DNA of 64,000 nt from Anagrus nilaparvatae (Eukaryota; Arthropoda; Insecta; Hymenoptera; Mymaridae), in the NCBI GenBank assembly GCA_022575985.1, contig JAKSXM010000007.1:21888501-21952500 (forward strand), given 5' to 3'. Below are positions 33,669 to 45,289 of the stretch, one piece after another (the first letter of the stretch is position 1; every line of letters starts with the position of its first letter). Under the pieces are notes generated by a model. The model had not been told where the DNA came from. It ran no database searches and saw only the letters and a list, made by a program, of their open reading frames with translations. The translations under genes and the position numbers were made by a program.

Positions 33669-35185
33669 TTACCAGATGTAGTTTTCTTTGGTATTGCCAA
33701 ATTCTTGAAATCCTGATGTATGGATTTCTTAGACTTCCACTTTTCTTCAAGGTTGCCAAATAACCATTCATCAGGAACAGTATCCCTTAAGGTGTTTCTA
33801 TATATCTGGTTAACATTAGAAATTACCAGCCTTCTTCTTATTGCTGCTTCATCATGTTGAAGGTCTGTAAGTAAACGACCTATGTCGCAAACATTTTCTA
33901 TTAGTGCTACATCTACTACACCTGATTTTATCTTCTCTTGCTCGAGAAGCTGATTCAAGATCTTTGCGATTGCTGCTTGAGCCGCAGACAATTTTAATTG
34001 CTTCTCTACTATACGCTTATCTCTATCACATACGTCCGAATGAAGAACTTCTGTAATTTGGATATTTAATTTTGGAGGATCGATAAATAAACAATTACTT
34101 GGTGGTGGATACTTTTTGATAAGCCTAATTTTTTCCTCATTGGGTAGACCTTGTTTTAAGATTTCCTCCCATCTTATAACGACGTCATTTGGTATAGGTT
34201 TATCCAATACCCTTTCTTCAATCATTCTAGCACCTAATGCATTGATAATATTTTCAGGCAACGGCTGTTCCTCTTCTGATCCGTTCTCTATAGAAGGAAG
34301 AAATAATATAAAAGAAAAATAATAAAAAATAAAAAGGTAAAAGAAGGTAGCTCTCTTTGATTTTTATTCCTGTAATAACAAGAATACTGAGTCATAACTC
34401 AAAAACAGATTTTCGGTAATAACTGAAAATCGTAAATAATGAAAAAATGAATCTACCTTTGTTATCATGTGTTTCTTTGTCGGTAATAATAGAGACTTCC
34501 TGAGAGTTAGATTCCTGTTGAGGATCTGTAGATGGCGTATGTTGAGGAACCGGATCAGATAAGGACAAAGAGCGAGATCTTTCTCGACGACTTCTAAAGT
34601 TATTACTCATGCGCAGGAAACTCCTTTTTGAATCCGACGAAGCGTCCTCTGAGCATATTGAAGATGAACTAGACCTGCTTCCGGAGGGACTCCGGAAATA
34701 AGATCGATGACGCTTCTTGCTATATGGACTGCGTCCATAACGTATATTACCTACACATACGTAATAAGTCTCTTTTTACCACCATGTTTTAATTATTATT
34801 TCTCTGAGTAATAACTCAGCGGTCTATAATTTTAAGAACTGAATGCGTTTGAAAAAAACGGCATAAAATCAAACATTAGAGTAATAACTCTAAATAGTTT
34901 CCTAAGACTTCCTTAAACCTTAATCTAATTTCTAAGAGAAAATTTAGAGAAAAAAGTAAACTGGGATATTAATACCAATATATTTTGAGACATAAACTTA
35001 TTAATGAATTTATTAATCAGCTTTATTTATTTATTTATTTATTTCTTTTTTGCCAAAAAAAACTTACTGCGTCGATCCAAAGAGGTATCTCTCCTCCGCT
35101 TTCGGCTTCTCTTATGATTTTCTTGTACTAATTTTTCCAGATTTCTTATTCTCTTCTCATAATCTCTTATTTGATCTTCCTTCAT
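33473..35185 (-). CDS. DIRS gag-like ORF1, three exons
   Basis: Exons on the minus strand are 35185-35068, 34750-34457 and 34287-33473, giving 408 codons plus TAA. Both introns are phase 1 and GT..AG (317 and 169 nt), and the first donor is a consensus GTAAGT. Exon 1 (start ATG after an in-frame TAA) encodes a charged coiled-coil-like segment MKEDQIRDYEKRIRNLEKLV followed by a basic patch. Exon 2 is S/R-rich. Exon 3 holds the gag-like domain (IINALGARM..., KLNIQITEVL) and a basic C-terminus ending RSRRRR. This is presumed to be the nucleocapsid protein. An unspliced reading would give only separate fragments, so the spliced model explains all the conserved-looking text. Confidence 0.75.
33656..33662 (-). 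promoter_or_regulatory. Candidate -1 ribosomal frameshift site A AAA AAC
   Basis: In the gag frame the codons are TCA-AAA-AAC (33664-33656), so the heptamer A AAA AAC is in the correct phase for -1 slippage. After slippage the frame continues without a stop into the RT ORF. The RT frame has a TAA at 33669-33671 just upstream, so this heptamer is almost the earliest point at which the switch could work. No pseudoknot was modelled. Confidence 0.6.
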
Positions 35186-35283
35186 GATTAAACTTGGTTA
35201 CTAAAACTTCTATCACTATTACTTTATGAGAGCAATAAGAAAACAAAAGATACACGTGTGACTAACTAGGCACGAAGAAAAAG

Positions 35284-35398
35284 AATGATATAACGAAAGC
35301 CTACGCCCACGCGATAGGTCCCAATTTTTCTATCTTTAAAATCGTGACTAGCTCTGGCGTGGAGCGGGAGTACTACAAGTGATCTCGAGGAAGAGGCG
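35284..35398. repeat. DIRS right inverted terminal repeat
   Basis: Inverted copy of 30153-30278, ending in the element-specific GCGCGAAATACAAT (to 35409). It lies 5' of the ORF1 start on the coding strand, so the promoter is expected here. Confidence 0.88.
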
Positions 35399-38225
35399 CG
35401 AAATACAATAATATTTGATCGATGTCTCGACCGATTTTCATGCGGTTTGCGGCATATTACAGCTTAAAGCTTGTATTTTTCGAAAAAAACGACAAGAGAA
35501 TTTTTTCATTTTGTTTTTCACCCCTTGGACCATAAAAACCACCCCTACTGCACTCAAAATACGGGTGTGGTTGTATTATCACTGGCAAACACCAGATTTG
35601 CTCTACTATTAGTTTTTTTGGTCGCTGAACACGAAAATCGGGGTCATTTGGCAGAGAAATTGGGGTTTCGCCATAAAATTGGCTAAAACTACCCCTGAAA
35701 AGGGGGAGTTTTTGCTATTTTTGTATTTTCGTACTTTTAGCATCCAGGATATGCCCATATAGGTTTTTTGAGTCGCTGATCAAGAATTTCTACTTCCTTT
35801 TTATAAATAATTAAAATTTCACCCCTAAATTTGCTAAAACTACCCCCGAAAAGGGGGTGTTTGTGTATTTTCTTACATTTAGCATCCGGGATATGCCCAT
35901 ATAGGTTTTTTGGGTCGCTAATCAAGAATTTCGACTCCTTTTTCATGAGTATTTAATATTTCACCCTTAAAATAGCTAAATCTACCCCTAAAAGGGGTGT
36001 TTGTGTATTTTCTTACATTTAGCATCCGGGATATGCCCATATAGGTTTTTTGGGTCACTAATCAAGAATTTCGACTCCTTTTTCATGAGTATTGAATACT
36101 TCAACCTTAAAATAGCTAAAACAACTCCTAAAAGGGGTGTTTTTGCTGTTTTCGCACTTTGAGCATCCATATTAGCTCCATTCAAGTTTCTGGGTCGCTA
36201 TTTATTTAATATTGTACTAAACATACATTAAATTATATTTATAGATAAACTAACACTTATTTAAATATATTTTATCTATTTTTTTAATTAATTAACCCTT
36301 TTTAGATTAAAACAAACCTTATTATTTGAGTTTCGAAAAATAAACTACAAATTAGTTTCTAATTAGCAAAATTATCTAGAAACTTGTCTTTTTCTATAAA
36401 AAATACAAATAATTGATATATAAATTTAAAAGTATCATATACCACCCTTTTTATCTCTAGATCCACCCTTAAAGCTAAATTTAAAACTAGTTGAATATTG
36501 TATTGACAAAACATGAAATAAATTATAATTCTTTATTTTTATAACTCTTTACATTTATTTATAACTCTTTATTTTTATTTAATTTAAAAAAAAAATTTTT
36601 TTTGTATTTCGAATTTAAATTTAAATATAATTACATATTTTTAATTACCTGTTTTTCATATCAGCGTTAAACACTTTTTATACAACATTTTACATTTATA
36701 AAAGATTTCATTAAGAATGCATTATAAAATAACAAAAAATTAAAATGTGGCTTTTATTAATTTTTACCTTAACTCTAATAATTTATTTTTCAGGTAAGTA
36801 TAGAGTGAGATAATAATTTTTCATATAAAATAACAAATATTTATTGATCGGCAAGTCAGAAACTTGAATGGAGATAATATGGATGCTCAAAGTGCGAAAA
36901 CAGCAAAAACACCTCTTTTAGGGGTATATTTAACTATTTTAAGGAAAAATAGTAATTATTTATGAAAAATGAGTCGGAATTCTTGAATAGCGGTCCAAAA
37001 AACCTAAATGGGCATTCCCTGGAGTCTCAAAGTTCGAAAATAACAAAAACACCCCTTTAAGGGGTAGATTTAGCTATTTTAAGGGTGAAATATTGGATAC
37101 TCATGAAAAAGGAGTCGAAATTCATGATTAGTGACCCAAAAAACCTATATGGGCATATCCTGGACGCTAAATGTAAGAAAATACAGAAACACCCCTTTTA
37201 GGGGTAGATTTAGCTATTTTAAGGGTGAAATATTAAATACTCATGAAAAAGGAGTTGAAATTCTTTATTAGCGACCCAAAAAACCTATATGGGGATATCC
37301 CGGATGCTAAATGTAAGAAAATACACAAACACCCCTTTTAGGGGTAGATTTAGCTATTTTAAGGGTGAAATATTGAGTACTCATGAAAAAGGAAGTCGAA
37401 ATTCTTGATTAGCGACCCAAAAAACCTATATGGGCATATCCCGGATGCTAAATGTAAGAAAATACACAAACACCCCCTTTTCGGGGGTAGTTTTAGCCAA
37501 TTTAGGGGTGAAATTTTAATTATTTATAAAAAGGAAGTAGAAATTCTTGATCAGCGACTCAAAAAACCTATATGGGCATATCCTGGATGCTAAAAGTACG
37601 AAAATACAAAAATAGCAAAAACTCCCCCTTTTCAGGGGTAGTTTTAGCCAATTTTATGGCGAAACCCCAATTTCTCTGCCAAATGACCCCGATTTTCGTG
37701 TTCAGCGACCAAAAAAATTAATAGTAGAGCAAATCTGGTGTTTGCCAGTGATAATACAACCACACCTGTATTTTGAGTGGAGTAGGGGTGGTTTTTATGG
37801 TCTAAGGGGTGAAAAACAAAATGAAAAAATTCTCTTGTCGTTTTTTTCGAAAAATACAAGCCTTTAGCTGTAATATGCCGCAAACCGCATGAAAATCGGT
37901 CGAGACATCGATCAAATATTATTTTTTTCCACTTTTTTTTTTCTGAATCACTGTGCGGCGGTCCTAAGAATAAGTTAAGTAGATTAGATAAAATAATCCG
38001 CTAAATTTACAAATTCATTGTAAATCAAATAATTATTTACATAGCAATAATTTTTGCTTAAAAATGTTAAAAATCATATAAATCAATTTAATAGAAAGTT
38101 TTTTCTAACAATTACAAGAACAATCATGTACTTAATAACTAATTTTCTAAAAATTATCACGAATTTCCAAAAACTATACATAATAACTAGATGACGCGTT
38201 CATTGCATATAAAAAAATATTCAGG

Positions 38226-38590
38226 ACATGTTCGACTCCGTAAATCGAACATAACCCCTAAAACTAATTTGAGCAGTATATTTGCTCAAAAAATGATTTT
38301 AAAGAAATTTTATGAGAAGAGGCACCTCAATAATAAAAAAATGAATTAATTTGCAAAATTACAAGCTAAAAAACGCTATATTTTCCAAGAACTTAACTTT
38401 TTTCGTAAATTTATGAAAAAAGCAACTTTTTCGAAAAATAAAGCATTTTGCAGCTTGAGATTTTGTAAGTTAATTCATTTTTTTATTATTGAGGTGCCTC
38501 TTCTCATAAAATTTCGTTGAAATCATTTTTTGAGCAAATATACTGCTCAAATTAGTTTTAGAGGTTATGTTCGATTTACCGAGTCGAACC
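38226..38590. mobile_element. 365-bp palindromic MITE
   Basis: Ends TTCGACTCCGTAAATCGAACAT and the inverted ATGTTCGATTTACCGAGTCGAA. The arms include AGTATATTTGCTCAAAAAATG and its complement, and AGAAGAGGCACCTCAATAAT and its complement. No ORF. It abuts a half copy of the TIR element at 38591. Confidence 0.7.
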
Positions 38591-38940
38591 TGCCTTTACC
38601 TCTAAAATTAAAATTTTTAACCAATATGACCATTCGGTTAATTGGCTATAGTGATGAGAGAGTTAATGATAAAAAATTGCAGTTTACGGCGTTTAAAAAA
38701 AGATCCTTACACAAAAAAATGAGACCAACCAAAAGTGTCTTGTTTAACTTGTAAGTTTTTAGCGTTTTATTGAAAATTACCAAAAAACCCTATTCCATAA
38801 CATTGAGCCCTACGTTTTCAGACCCAGTAGGCCCATTGGAATCAACTGAGTGTAGTCGGCATGTTATTCCACATAATAAACTCATCCATAACTATTTGGT
38901 GTAATTTGGTGTTCTAAATGTATTGAACCCCCCTTGTTAG
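38591..38940 (+). mobile_element. Right half of TIR element, copy C
   Basis: Matches 16500-16834 in order: GGCTATAGTGATGAG, GACCAACCAAAAGTG, TTGAAAATTACCAAAAAACC, GGTGTTCTAAATGTATTG and the end CCCTTGTTAG. The left arm is missing and its place is taken by the 38226-38590 palindrome. Confidence 0.6.
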
Positions 38941-39190
38941 AGTAAACTGGATTTAGGAATTCGTAATAATTCGGGTTAAGGGACTTAAAATATTTTCGAT
39001 TTAAGGACATAGAATACGGGTTTAGGGAATCTGATTAATTTGGGTTTAGAATGTTAAGGTCTAGTATAGATGATAATTACAAATTATAAAAATAGCAAAT
39101 CGTACTGTAATATTGCGTAACATTTATTCATTATATCTAGCCCTCAGCTAGTGTAAATATGTTCCATGCATATAGGTTGTGTTTACAAAG
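38941..39190 (-). repeat. Minisatellite-bearing dispersed repeat, minus-strand copy
   Basis: Contains GGGACTTAAAATATTTTCGA-type units, then GATGATAATTACAAATTAT, TTGCGTAACATTTATTC and CCATGCATATAGGTTGTGT: the reverse of the 18000-18398 order. It directly follows TIR copy C. Confidence 0.6.
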
Positions 39191-40813
39191 TTTTCTAAAT
39201 GTAAAGTTACATTTTAATCCTAACATTTAATGAGAAATAACTATTGCTGAAAAAAAAGTCTTAATTCAAAATAAATCGTCATATGTTTAGCATACTTTGT
39301 ACGTAATAGCTGAACTACTTAACAAGTCAACATAATATAAGATATTTATAGTACTAAACTGTCACAGACTATTCTTTGAAGTATGTTCTTACTACATCAT
39401 ATATACCTATATATATTATATAAGTAACTTAACTGTACAGTTTAAAAGTTTTTAGTTTCTATATACACATTAAACCATAGAATTATATATATGTGTACAC
39501 AAATACATATATAATTTGCTTATTCAAGAAAATAACCGTAGAAGCGATATAGCGATAGTTGCCATGAATCTTTTCATACTAAATTTAAATCATAATACAT
39601 AAGATTATTTTCATTTATAACAGATAAAACTTTAATACACGATAATAAACTTCACAATTTTCAATTGAAATAGAATAACATGTGAATTTATAATATAATG
39701 ATTATTATTTAATAACGATTTTAGCCCATAGAATTCACTCTTGAAAAATATAACAACGCTACGCTAATTGAAAAAATAGGAGAAAAACTAAGGTTTATTT
39801 GCTTTGAGTTTTTTAACTTCTATTCTTACTTAATTTTTTGAATTTTGACGATAATCTTTAAAATATAAGGGAATGTAACTCGGTCTGACTTATAGTTTAT
39901 CGATTTATGGGTTGAATAAATACTATTCACAAGTTTTGTTGACTATTCTGCTCCTAAAAGTGTGACATTATGTATTGAAGTTACATAAATTGAAAGAAAA
40001 TCTCTCTAATTTTAAAAATGGATTCTGTGGAAAATTTTTTATGTATATGCCTTTTTATATGTTTATTCTAATAATAGTTTTTTATAACAATACCATAAAA
40101 ATAATATTGTTTGAAATTCTGTTCAAAAAGAATTAATGCAATTAAAAAAAGTGGATAAAATTTTTAAATGGTACAATTACAAGTATACAAAAAACAAACA
40201 AAAAAGTATAGAATATGGTATAGACTTAATAAAGAAAAAAAGTCGCTTTTACACAAGAGAATGCTATGTCTTTTGGGATCTGTTTTGGTCTCAAACCATA
40301 TATTTATATATGTGTATATATTATGTAACACACATATATGAGTTCATATAATATAGCTGGAGGGTTTATAGTTAACGAGGCCAAAAATTCGTTTTACTTG
40401 TTAAGCGTATCTTTGGGTGCAACTAGCCTGTAGGTTTGATTATATTTTTAAAGTACTTTTTAATGAACAAAGACATTGTAAATAAATTAATCTTATTTTT
40501 TTATTTCGCAAAATAACAAATGATAGTAACATTTTTTTATTATTTTTCTTTTCTCTGCTAGAACAGAAATCAGTTTTCCACAATCTAGTTCTTTGGAAAA
40601 TTTTCTATGAAACCTTAAAAGAAAATAAAAATACGACAAATTAGCTGCTATTTTTCAAAAATAACTAAGAAACGAAAGTAGATGCCAAAAATTAAGAATT
40701 GAATCTTAGGGAGTAAAGGTTGACATGGAGGCTTATTTTTAATAGTAATATTCGGAAAAAGAATACTTGGGAACCGATTTGAAGACCAGTTTGAATCTTC
40801 TATGATTTAAAAA
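39191..40813. other. No gene seen
   Basis: AT-rich sequence without supported exons or identifiable elements. The ORF at 40136-40351 has chance composition. Confidence 0.4.
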
Positions 40814-41201
40814 TACACTGTCGAAAAATTAGTAAATTTTCGATAAAATTTGTAAATGTTCGAAAAAAATCGTAAATTTACTAAATTTAGTATATTAACA
40901 AAAGGTTCGAGTATTTTCCATTTTTTTTTTGTGAATTTGCAAGAAATATTTATAATTTACAATTTTTTTCGAATATTTTCAAAAAATTGTTGTAAATATT
41001 CGAAAAATAGTTGTGAATTTACAACTTTTTACGTAAATTCACAAAAAAAAATCGAGAATTCTCGAATTTTTCGATAATATACTAAATTTAGTAAATTTAC
41101 GATTTTTATCGAATATTTACAAAATTTTTTGAAAATTTACTAATTTTTCGAAAAAATTCTATTTTTTTTGTAAGTTTAAGAAAGTTACTTTTTACAGTGT
41201 A
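40814..41201. mobile_element. TACACTGT-ended palindromic MITE
   Basis: The left end TACACTGTCGAAAAATTAG and the right end ...TTTTTACAGTGTA are inverted. The interior alternates TCGAAAAAT, TTTACTAAATTTAG and their complements across 388 bp. The short terminal CAGTGTA is shared with the 55988-56346 and 59518-59757 families. Confidence 0.6.
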
Positions 41202-42489
41202 ATCATTAAAGTTTTTTACAATTAAATATACAATTAAAAAAAAAATTAAATTAATGCATCAAAAATTTTCAGCATTTTATCAACATAAAACCATGATAAA
41301 ACCGTATTTAAAATAACAAAATTACGCAGTTTCTATTAATTTATAGAATACACTTCACATAAAATAAAAATCTTAAAGATTACGCGGATTGTATTGTAAA
41401 TAATTAAATTTTATGATACAATATAAATATATAATAATAAGTATTTAATTAAATTAATATTAAATGCATTATGAAGAAGAAAACTTTCTTTGAAATGCAA
41501 TTATAAGTGAGAGACAAAGTTTACTTTAATCAAAACTATTTGATAGCCAAGTCATGTTTTAAAATTTAATATTATAATTTGTTTATGTCCTTAGGTTTAT
41601 CAACTCTACTCTACTCTAATTTCAATAAAATAATATACTTTACTCAAAAAGTAAAAAGTTGTATGGTACCTGAAAATTGAACCTCGGAATATTATTGGAC
41701 CCCTAATTTTTAATCATTGCTTGTACATGCTTTATAAAAACGCTAAAAACTTGCTGACAAATATTCTCGTTGGGCGTTAATAAAATTTAAAAAAAATACC
41801 AAGATCTTGTTTATGGGTTAATTGAAAAAAAAAAAAACGTTATTATAACTTTTATGCAACCGCTTTTCCTTGGAGATATGATGAATGGAAAATCACCATT
41901 TTCACCTCTCAAAATCCGTATTTTGGATTGGTTATCCTGCTGTAACTCAAAAAGTATTTCACTTAGAGGCAAGTTTGATGGCTTAATTTAAAATTTAATT
42001 CAAAAGGAATAATTTTTTAATGTATTTATTTTTCATTGACCGTAAAGGATGGCGCTGTAATTGACAGTGTGAAATTGTCGCTTAGTTTTCACAGAAACGG
42101 TTAATTTTAGGTAAATACCTATTTGTTCAACAAGGGAAAAAAAATAGGATTTGGCTGTCAATGCAGTTGTATGCACGAGTGAGCGTAGCGAACGAGTTCA
42201 GACAGCATTGAAAGTAAAATTTTCTACATTTTTTCCGTGTTCAATACATAGTTTTTCATTAAAAGCAAAAAAAAGATCGTCCGAAAGTTAGAAAGTAGAT
42301 CTTTTTGCAGCGTATAATGAAAAAATTATTACTTGCTAATCTTTTCAGCTTGAAATTATCTTTTTTTTAAGATCAATTATTAAAAAAAAAATGAGTTATG
42401 ATTTATGTAAAATCAGTTAGTAAATTTAAAATTTAGAAGTTTGTTAAAGATTAAATATAAATAATAAGTATCAGTCTTGCAACACAAAG

Positions 42490-42830
42490 CATTAGGGATC
42501 AAATGCCAAGTATGTGGTGTACGTTGAATGGTAAATGTAATTTTACATCGTTAATGTACAGGCAAAACAGCAAGGGTCCGAGTACTGAATCTTTGAGCAC
42601 CCCAAGATTAACACTAAGTGGATCATAACGAGAAATCTGGATTTCATTGGCTCAAAAACCATTTCTGATCAGATCTGGAAAAGTTTTTTCAAAATTTTTT
42701 CCCGGTTGATGACATAAAACAGAGAATGAACAATAGAAAGATTACACAGTTACTACAACTTGACTTCAGCAAGGCGTTCGATACGGTATTTTCCACCAAA
42801 TTGTTAACAAAGCAGTGTTACCGTGAAGTT
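42490..42830 (-). pseudogene. Non-LTR reverse transcriptase relic with an inverted 5' segment
   Basis: Minus strand, about 42680-42530: RYDPLSVNLGVLKDSVLGPL then LFCLYIND, the RT motif normally written G-V-P-Q-G-S-V-L-G-P-L-L-F..Y-I-N-D. Plus strand, about 42706-42830: VDDIKQRMNNRKITQLLQLD then FSKAFDTV, the RT block that lies upstream in the same protein. The two pieces therefore face each other. A stop and frame changes show decay. The arrangement is what twin-priming 5' inversion produces. Confidence 0.65.
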
Positions 42831-44005
42831 TCATAATTTCCAGTTTTTAACTTGTCAGGCTCACTAAATCAAAATATTTAGTAGCCATTACTCCGCTAAT
42901 TTTTAAATTTTATTTTTTGAAATTTTTTATCTATCTTTTTTAATCTTTATGCATTATTTATGTCAATTTTAACACATTTATATGTAATCTTTTCCATCTA
43001 CAGTTGGCCAAAAATAAACAGTGAAGCTACCAGCAATCTCCTTAAGAATATGTGATTTTCATATCACATTATTTTTCTCTGAATCCTATTTGGTAGATAA
43101 GTAGCATTTTATCTTATTTTTTTAATGGAATACGTGATTTTATTACGTTAATCAATAAAAATATTTTTACTTGATCTCTTGAGCTTTTTTTTTAGATGAA
43201 TAAAAAGCTATACTAAAATATATAAAAAGAATGAAAAATTCAAGAAAAATAAAAAAAAGGAGAAAAAAGGTTTATCTAAAAACAGAATCCTTTCACATAC
43301 TTACTAAACTCAAACTTTCTTATGGTATGGCTGAGAGCACTCTGCCAAAAATCCGATGTTTGCCAATTCGTATCTCGTCTGATTAAGATTTTTTTTTTTC
43401 AAAGTAAAAAAAAAACTTTTTTAATGAATATATTTTTTTTTTTTTTATAAATTGTATTTTTATTTCATTTAATGATAAATGTAAATGATGTAAATAAGAA
43501 TTCTACCCAACATAAAAATTAAAGTCAAATTCGATAAATAAGAAAATTTAATGTTGCCAAAAAAATGTTGAAAGAAAATTCTTTACTTTTTTAATATTTA
43601 AGCTTTTTTTATATAAGAAAAGAAAAAAAAACTAAGACATCATTGCTGAAAGTAACACATGAAAAGAGATGTTATTTTTTAATATTGGTATTAAACCTTC
43701 AATTTCAAGGGAAGACAAAAAATTTTATTTAAAAAAAAGTATTATTCTATATTTTATTCATAAGATTTAAAATTAACATTAAATTGACTTTTATTTTTTA
43801 AATAAATCTTAATCTTTGCATTAAACAAAAAAAATAAATAAATAAAAATGAATTTTACTTAAGGAGGCTCTTTAGTGTACGTGCCCACGAAAAGATGTAG
43901 GGTCAACTTTTAAAAGAGATTGAACTTATAAAAAAAAAAAAATAAATTGGTAGATCGACATATTTTTATATGCCCTTTCGATTGGTGATATGCAATGGAT
44001 AAATT

Positions 44006-44143
44006 TTATAAAAAAAAGAAAAAAGAATTTGCAAAAAAATAAAAATAAATTGAAATTGATAAAATTAAAATTTTTTTTTTCTCAATCTTATAAATTTCAA
44101 CTTATTTTTATTTTTTTGCAAATTCTTTTTTCTTTTTTTATAC
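44006..44143. repeat. Hairpin, about 50-bp arms
   Basis: The left arm (44006-44056) containing AGAATTTGCAAAAAAATAAA and the right arm (44092-44143) containing TTTATTTTTTTGCAAATTCT are inverted. Flanking sequence to about 44300 resembles the body of the 18400-19900 palindrome (AAAATTTCCCGAGGAA, CCGGAAAATGG), so this may be a diverged relative. Confidence 0.5.
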
Positions 44144-45055
44144 AGCATCACAAAGATGTTCAAAATTACTCAAAAAAGAGGGTCGATAGTAAAATTTCCC
44201 GAGGAATCCAAAAATCGAGTCAGAATTTTCATTAGATTACAGGAAAAGCCGAAAAATGGAAAATTCCGGAAAATGGAAAGGTTGAATTTGGATGAGTCAA
44301 AAAAGGGCTTTAAAGGCAAATCAGCAAAGAAATTTTTTTATGAAATTTGTAGCACATATATTTAACTTATTTTCTTGAAAGTTTCAGCCATTTTAAAGCA
44401 CTTAGAAAAAAATGCCAGGTGACGAAAAATGTCAAAAAAACGCATTTTTCAAAAACAGGCGCCACTAAAATCAAAATATCTCTGGTTTAAATGCACAGAT
44501 TTTAAATTTTATGAGTAGACAAAAAAATTGCAACCAACCAGAAGTATTTTAGAGTTGATCTTAAGCCACGGTATTATTTTAAAAATTAGCTTTTTTAATA
44601 AAATTCATTTTACGTTTATCAATTCCAAAAAAAATTGACGCCTTGAAATTAGCTAAAATTTTTTTTTCACATAATATAGACCTTTTACCGGTTCAAAAGC
44701 GACCAATAAGATGAAATTTGAAGTAAATTCAAAGGAATGGCGTAATTTTTAAAATGGGTCAAGTCAGGCTATTTTTGGACCTTTAAACGGACATATTTGC
44801 TAGAGGGCTAAAAATTTGGCTGGGGGGCTTTTTTGTTACCCCAAACTATACACTAAAATTTGAACTCAATTGGTGACATGAGTGTCCCCTAATCTGTACG
44901 AAAAGTACTGGAACCACCCATATATATTTCAGTGCACAAGAATTGAGTCACAACCAGGCCTGGTCACAATGTACATATAAATTTTTTTTTCTGGAACCCA
45001 CCTAGGAGAAAAGAATGTGAAAAAGCTTTTTGTACTTCATCTTATGTTAAAAATT

Positions 45056-45272
45056 TGCATTATACAAGAGGCCTCCCCTAAATTATCCAAGAGGTTTCAA
45101 GCTTGCATTATTCAAGAGGCCTTTCCTTGCATTATCCAAGAGGTTATCCCACTTGCATTATCCAATAGACCCCCCGCTAAGATTATAAAAGAAACCCTCC
45201 ACTTACATTATCCAAGAGGCACACCGCTTTGATTATCCAAGAGGCCCCCCGTTTGGATTATTCAAAGAGGGT
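45056..45272. repeat. Minisatellite, about 25-bp unit (ATTATCCAAGAGGC)
   Basis: About nine diverged units with the core TTGCATTATCCAAGAGGCC separated by C-rich text. It ends directly beside the 3' end of the minus-strand R1-like copy and could be the target or a tail-derived expansion. It is distinct from the TTCTAAGTCC minisatellite. Confidence 0.65.
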
Positions 45273-45289
45273 TTACGGCCCTATTTATA

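Larger units (their letters stand above)
30109..35409 (-). mobile_element. Complete DIRS-type tyrosine-recombinase retrotransposon
   Basis: A 5,301-bp element with coding strand minus and the full DIRS layout: gag-like ORF1, RT/RNase H, tyrosine recombinase, inverted terminal repeats and an internal complementary region. Instead of LTRs and integrase, DIRS elements use an extrachromosomal circle and a recombinase. Left end TATATGATTAAACG, right end GCGCGAAATACAAT. The ICR at 30350-30463 contains the complements of both ends joined exactly at 30426/30427. All ORFs are open. The insertion has no target duplication, as expected for recombinase-mediated entry. It is plausibly a recent, potentially autonomous copy. 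Confidence 0.93.
30064..37964. mobile_element. Large palindromic foldback element, hosting the DIRS insertion
   Basis: Outer ends are GGACCCGGCGCACAGTGAGTC (30064) and the inverted GAATCACTGTGCGGCGGTCC (ends 37964). Without the DIRS insert the element is about 2.6 kb. The left arm continues from 35410 to about 36200, a 640-bp unique centre follows, and the right arm runs about 36845-37964. Each arm contains about five tandem units of about 140 bp with the core GACCCAAAAAACCTATATGG (right-arm units begin near 36985, 37133, 37270, 37412 and 37553). Long arms made of tandem units recall Drosophila FB elements. Several small ORFs here are repeat products. Confidence 0.75.

Noticed and set aside
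35737..36185. Repeated ORFs with KKPIWAYPGC and DPKNLYGHIPDAKC
   Set aside because: They are translations of the 140-bp tandem units in the foldback arms, and the mirror set occurs at 37405-37593.
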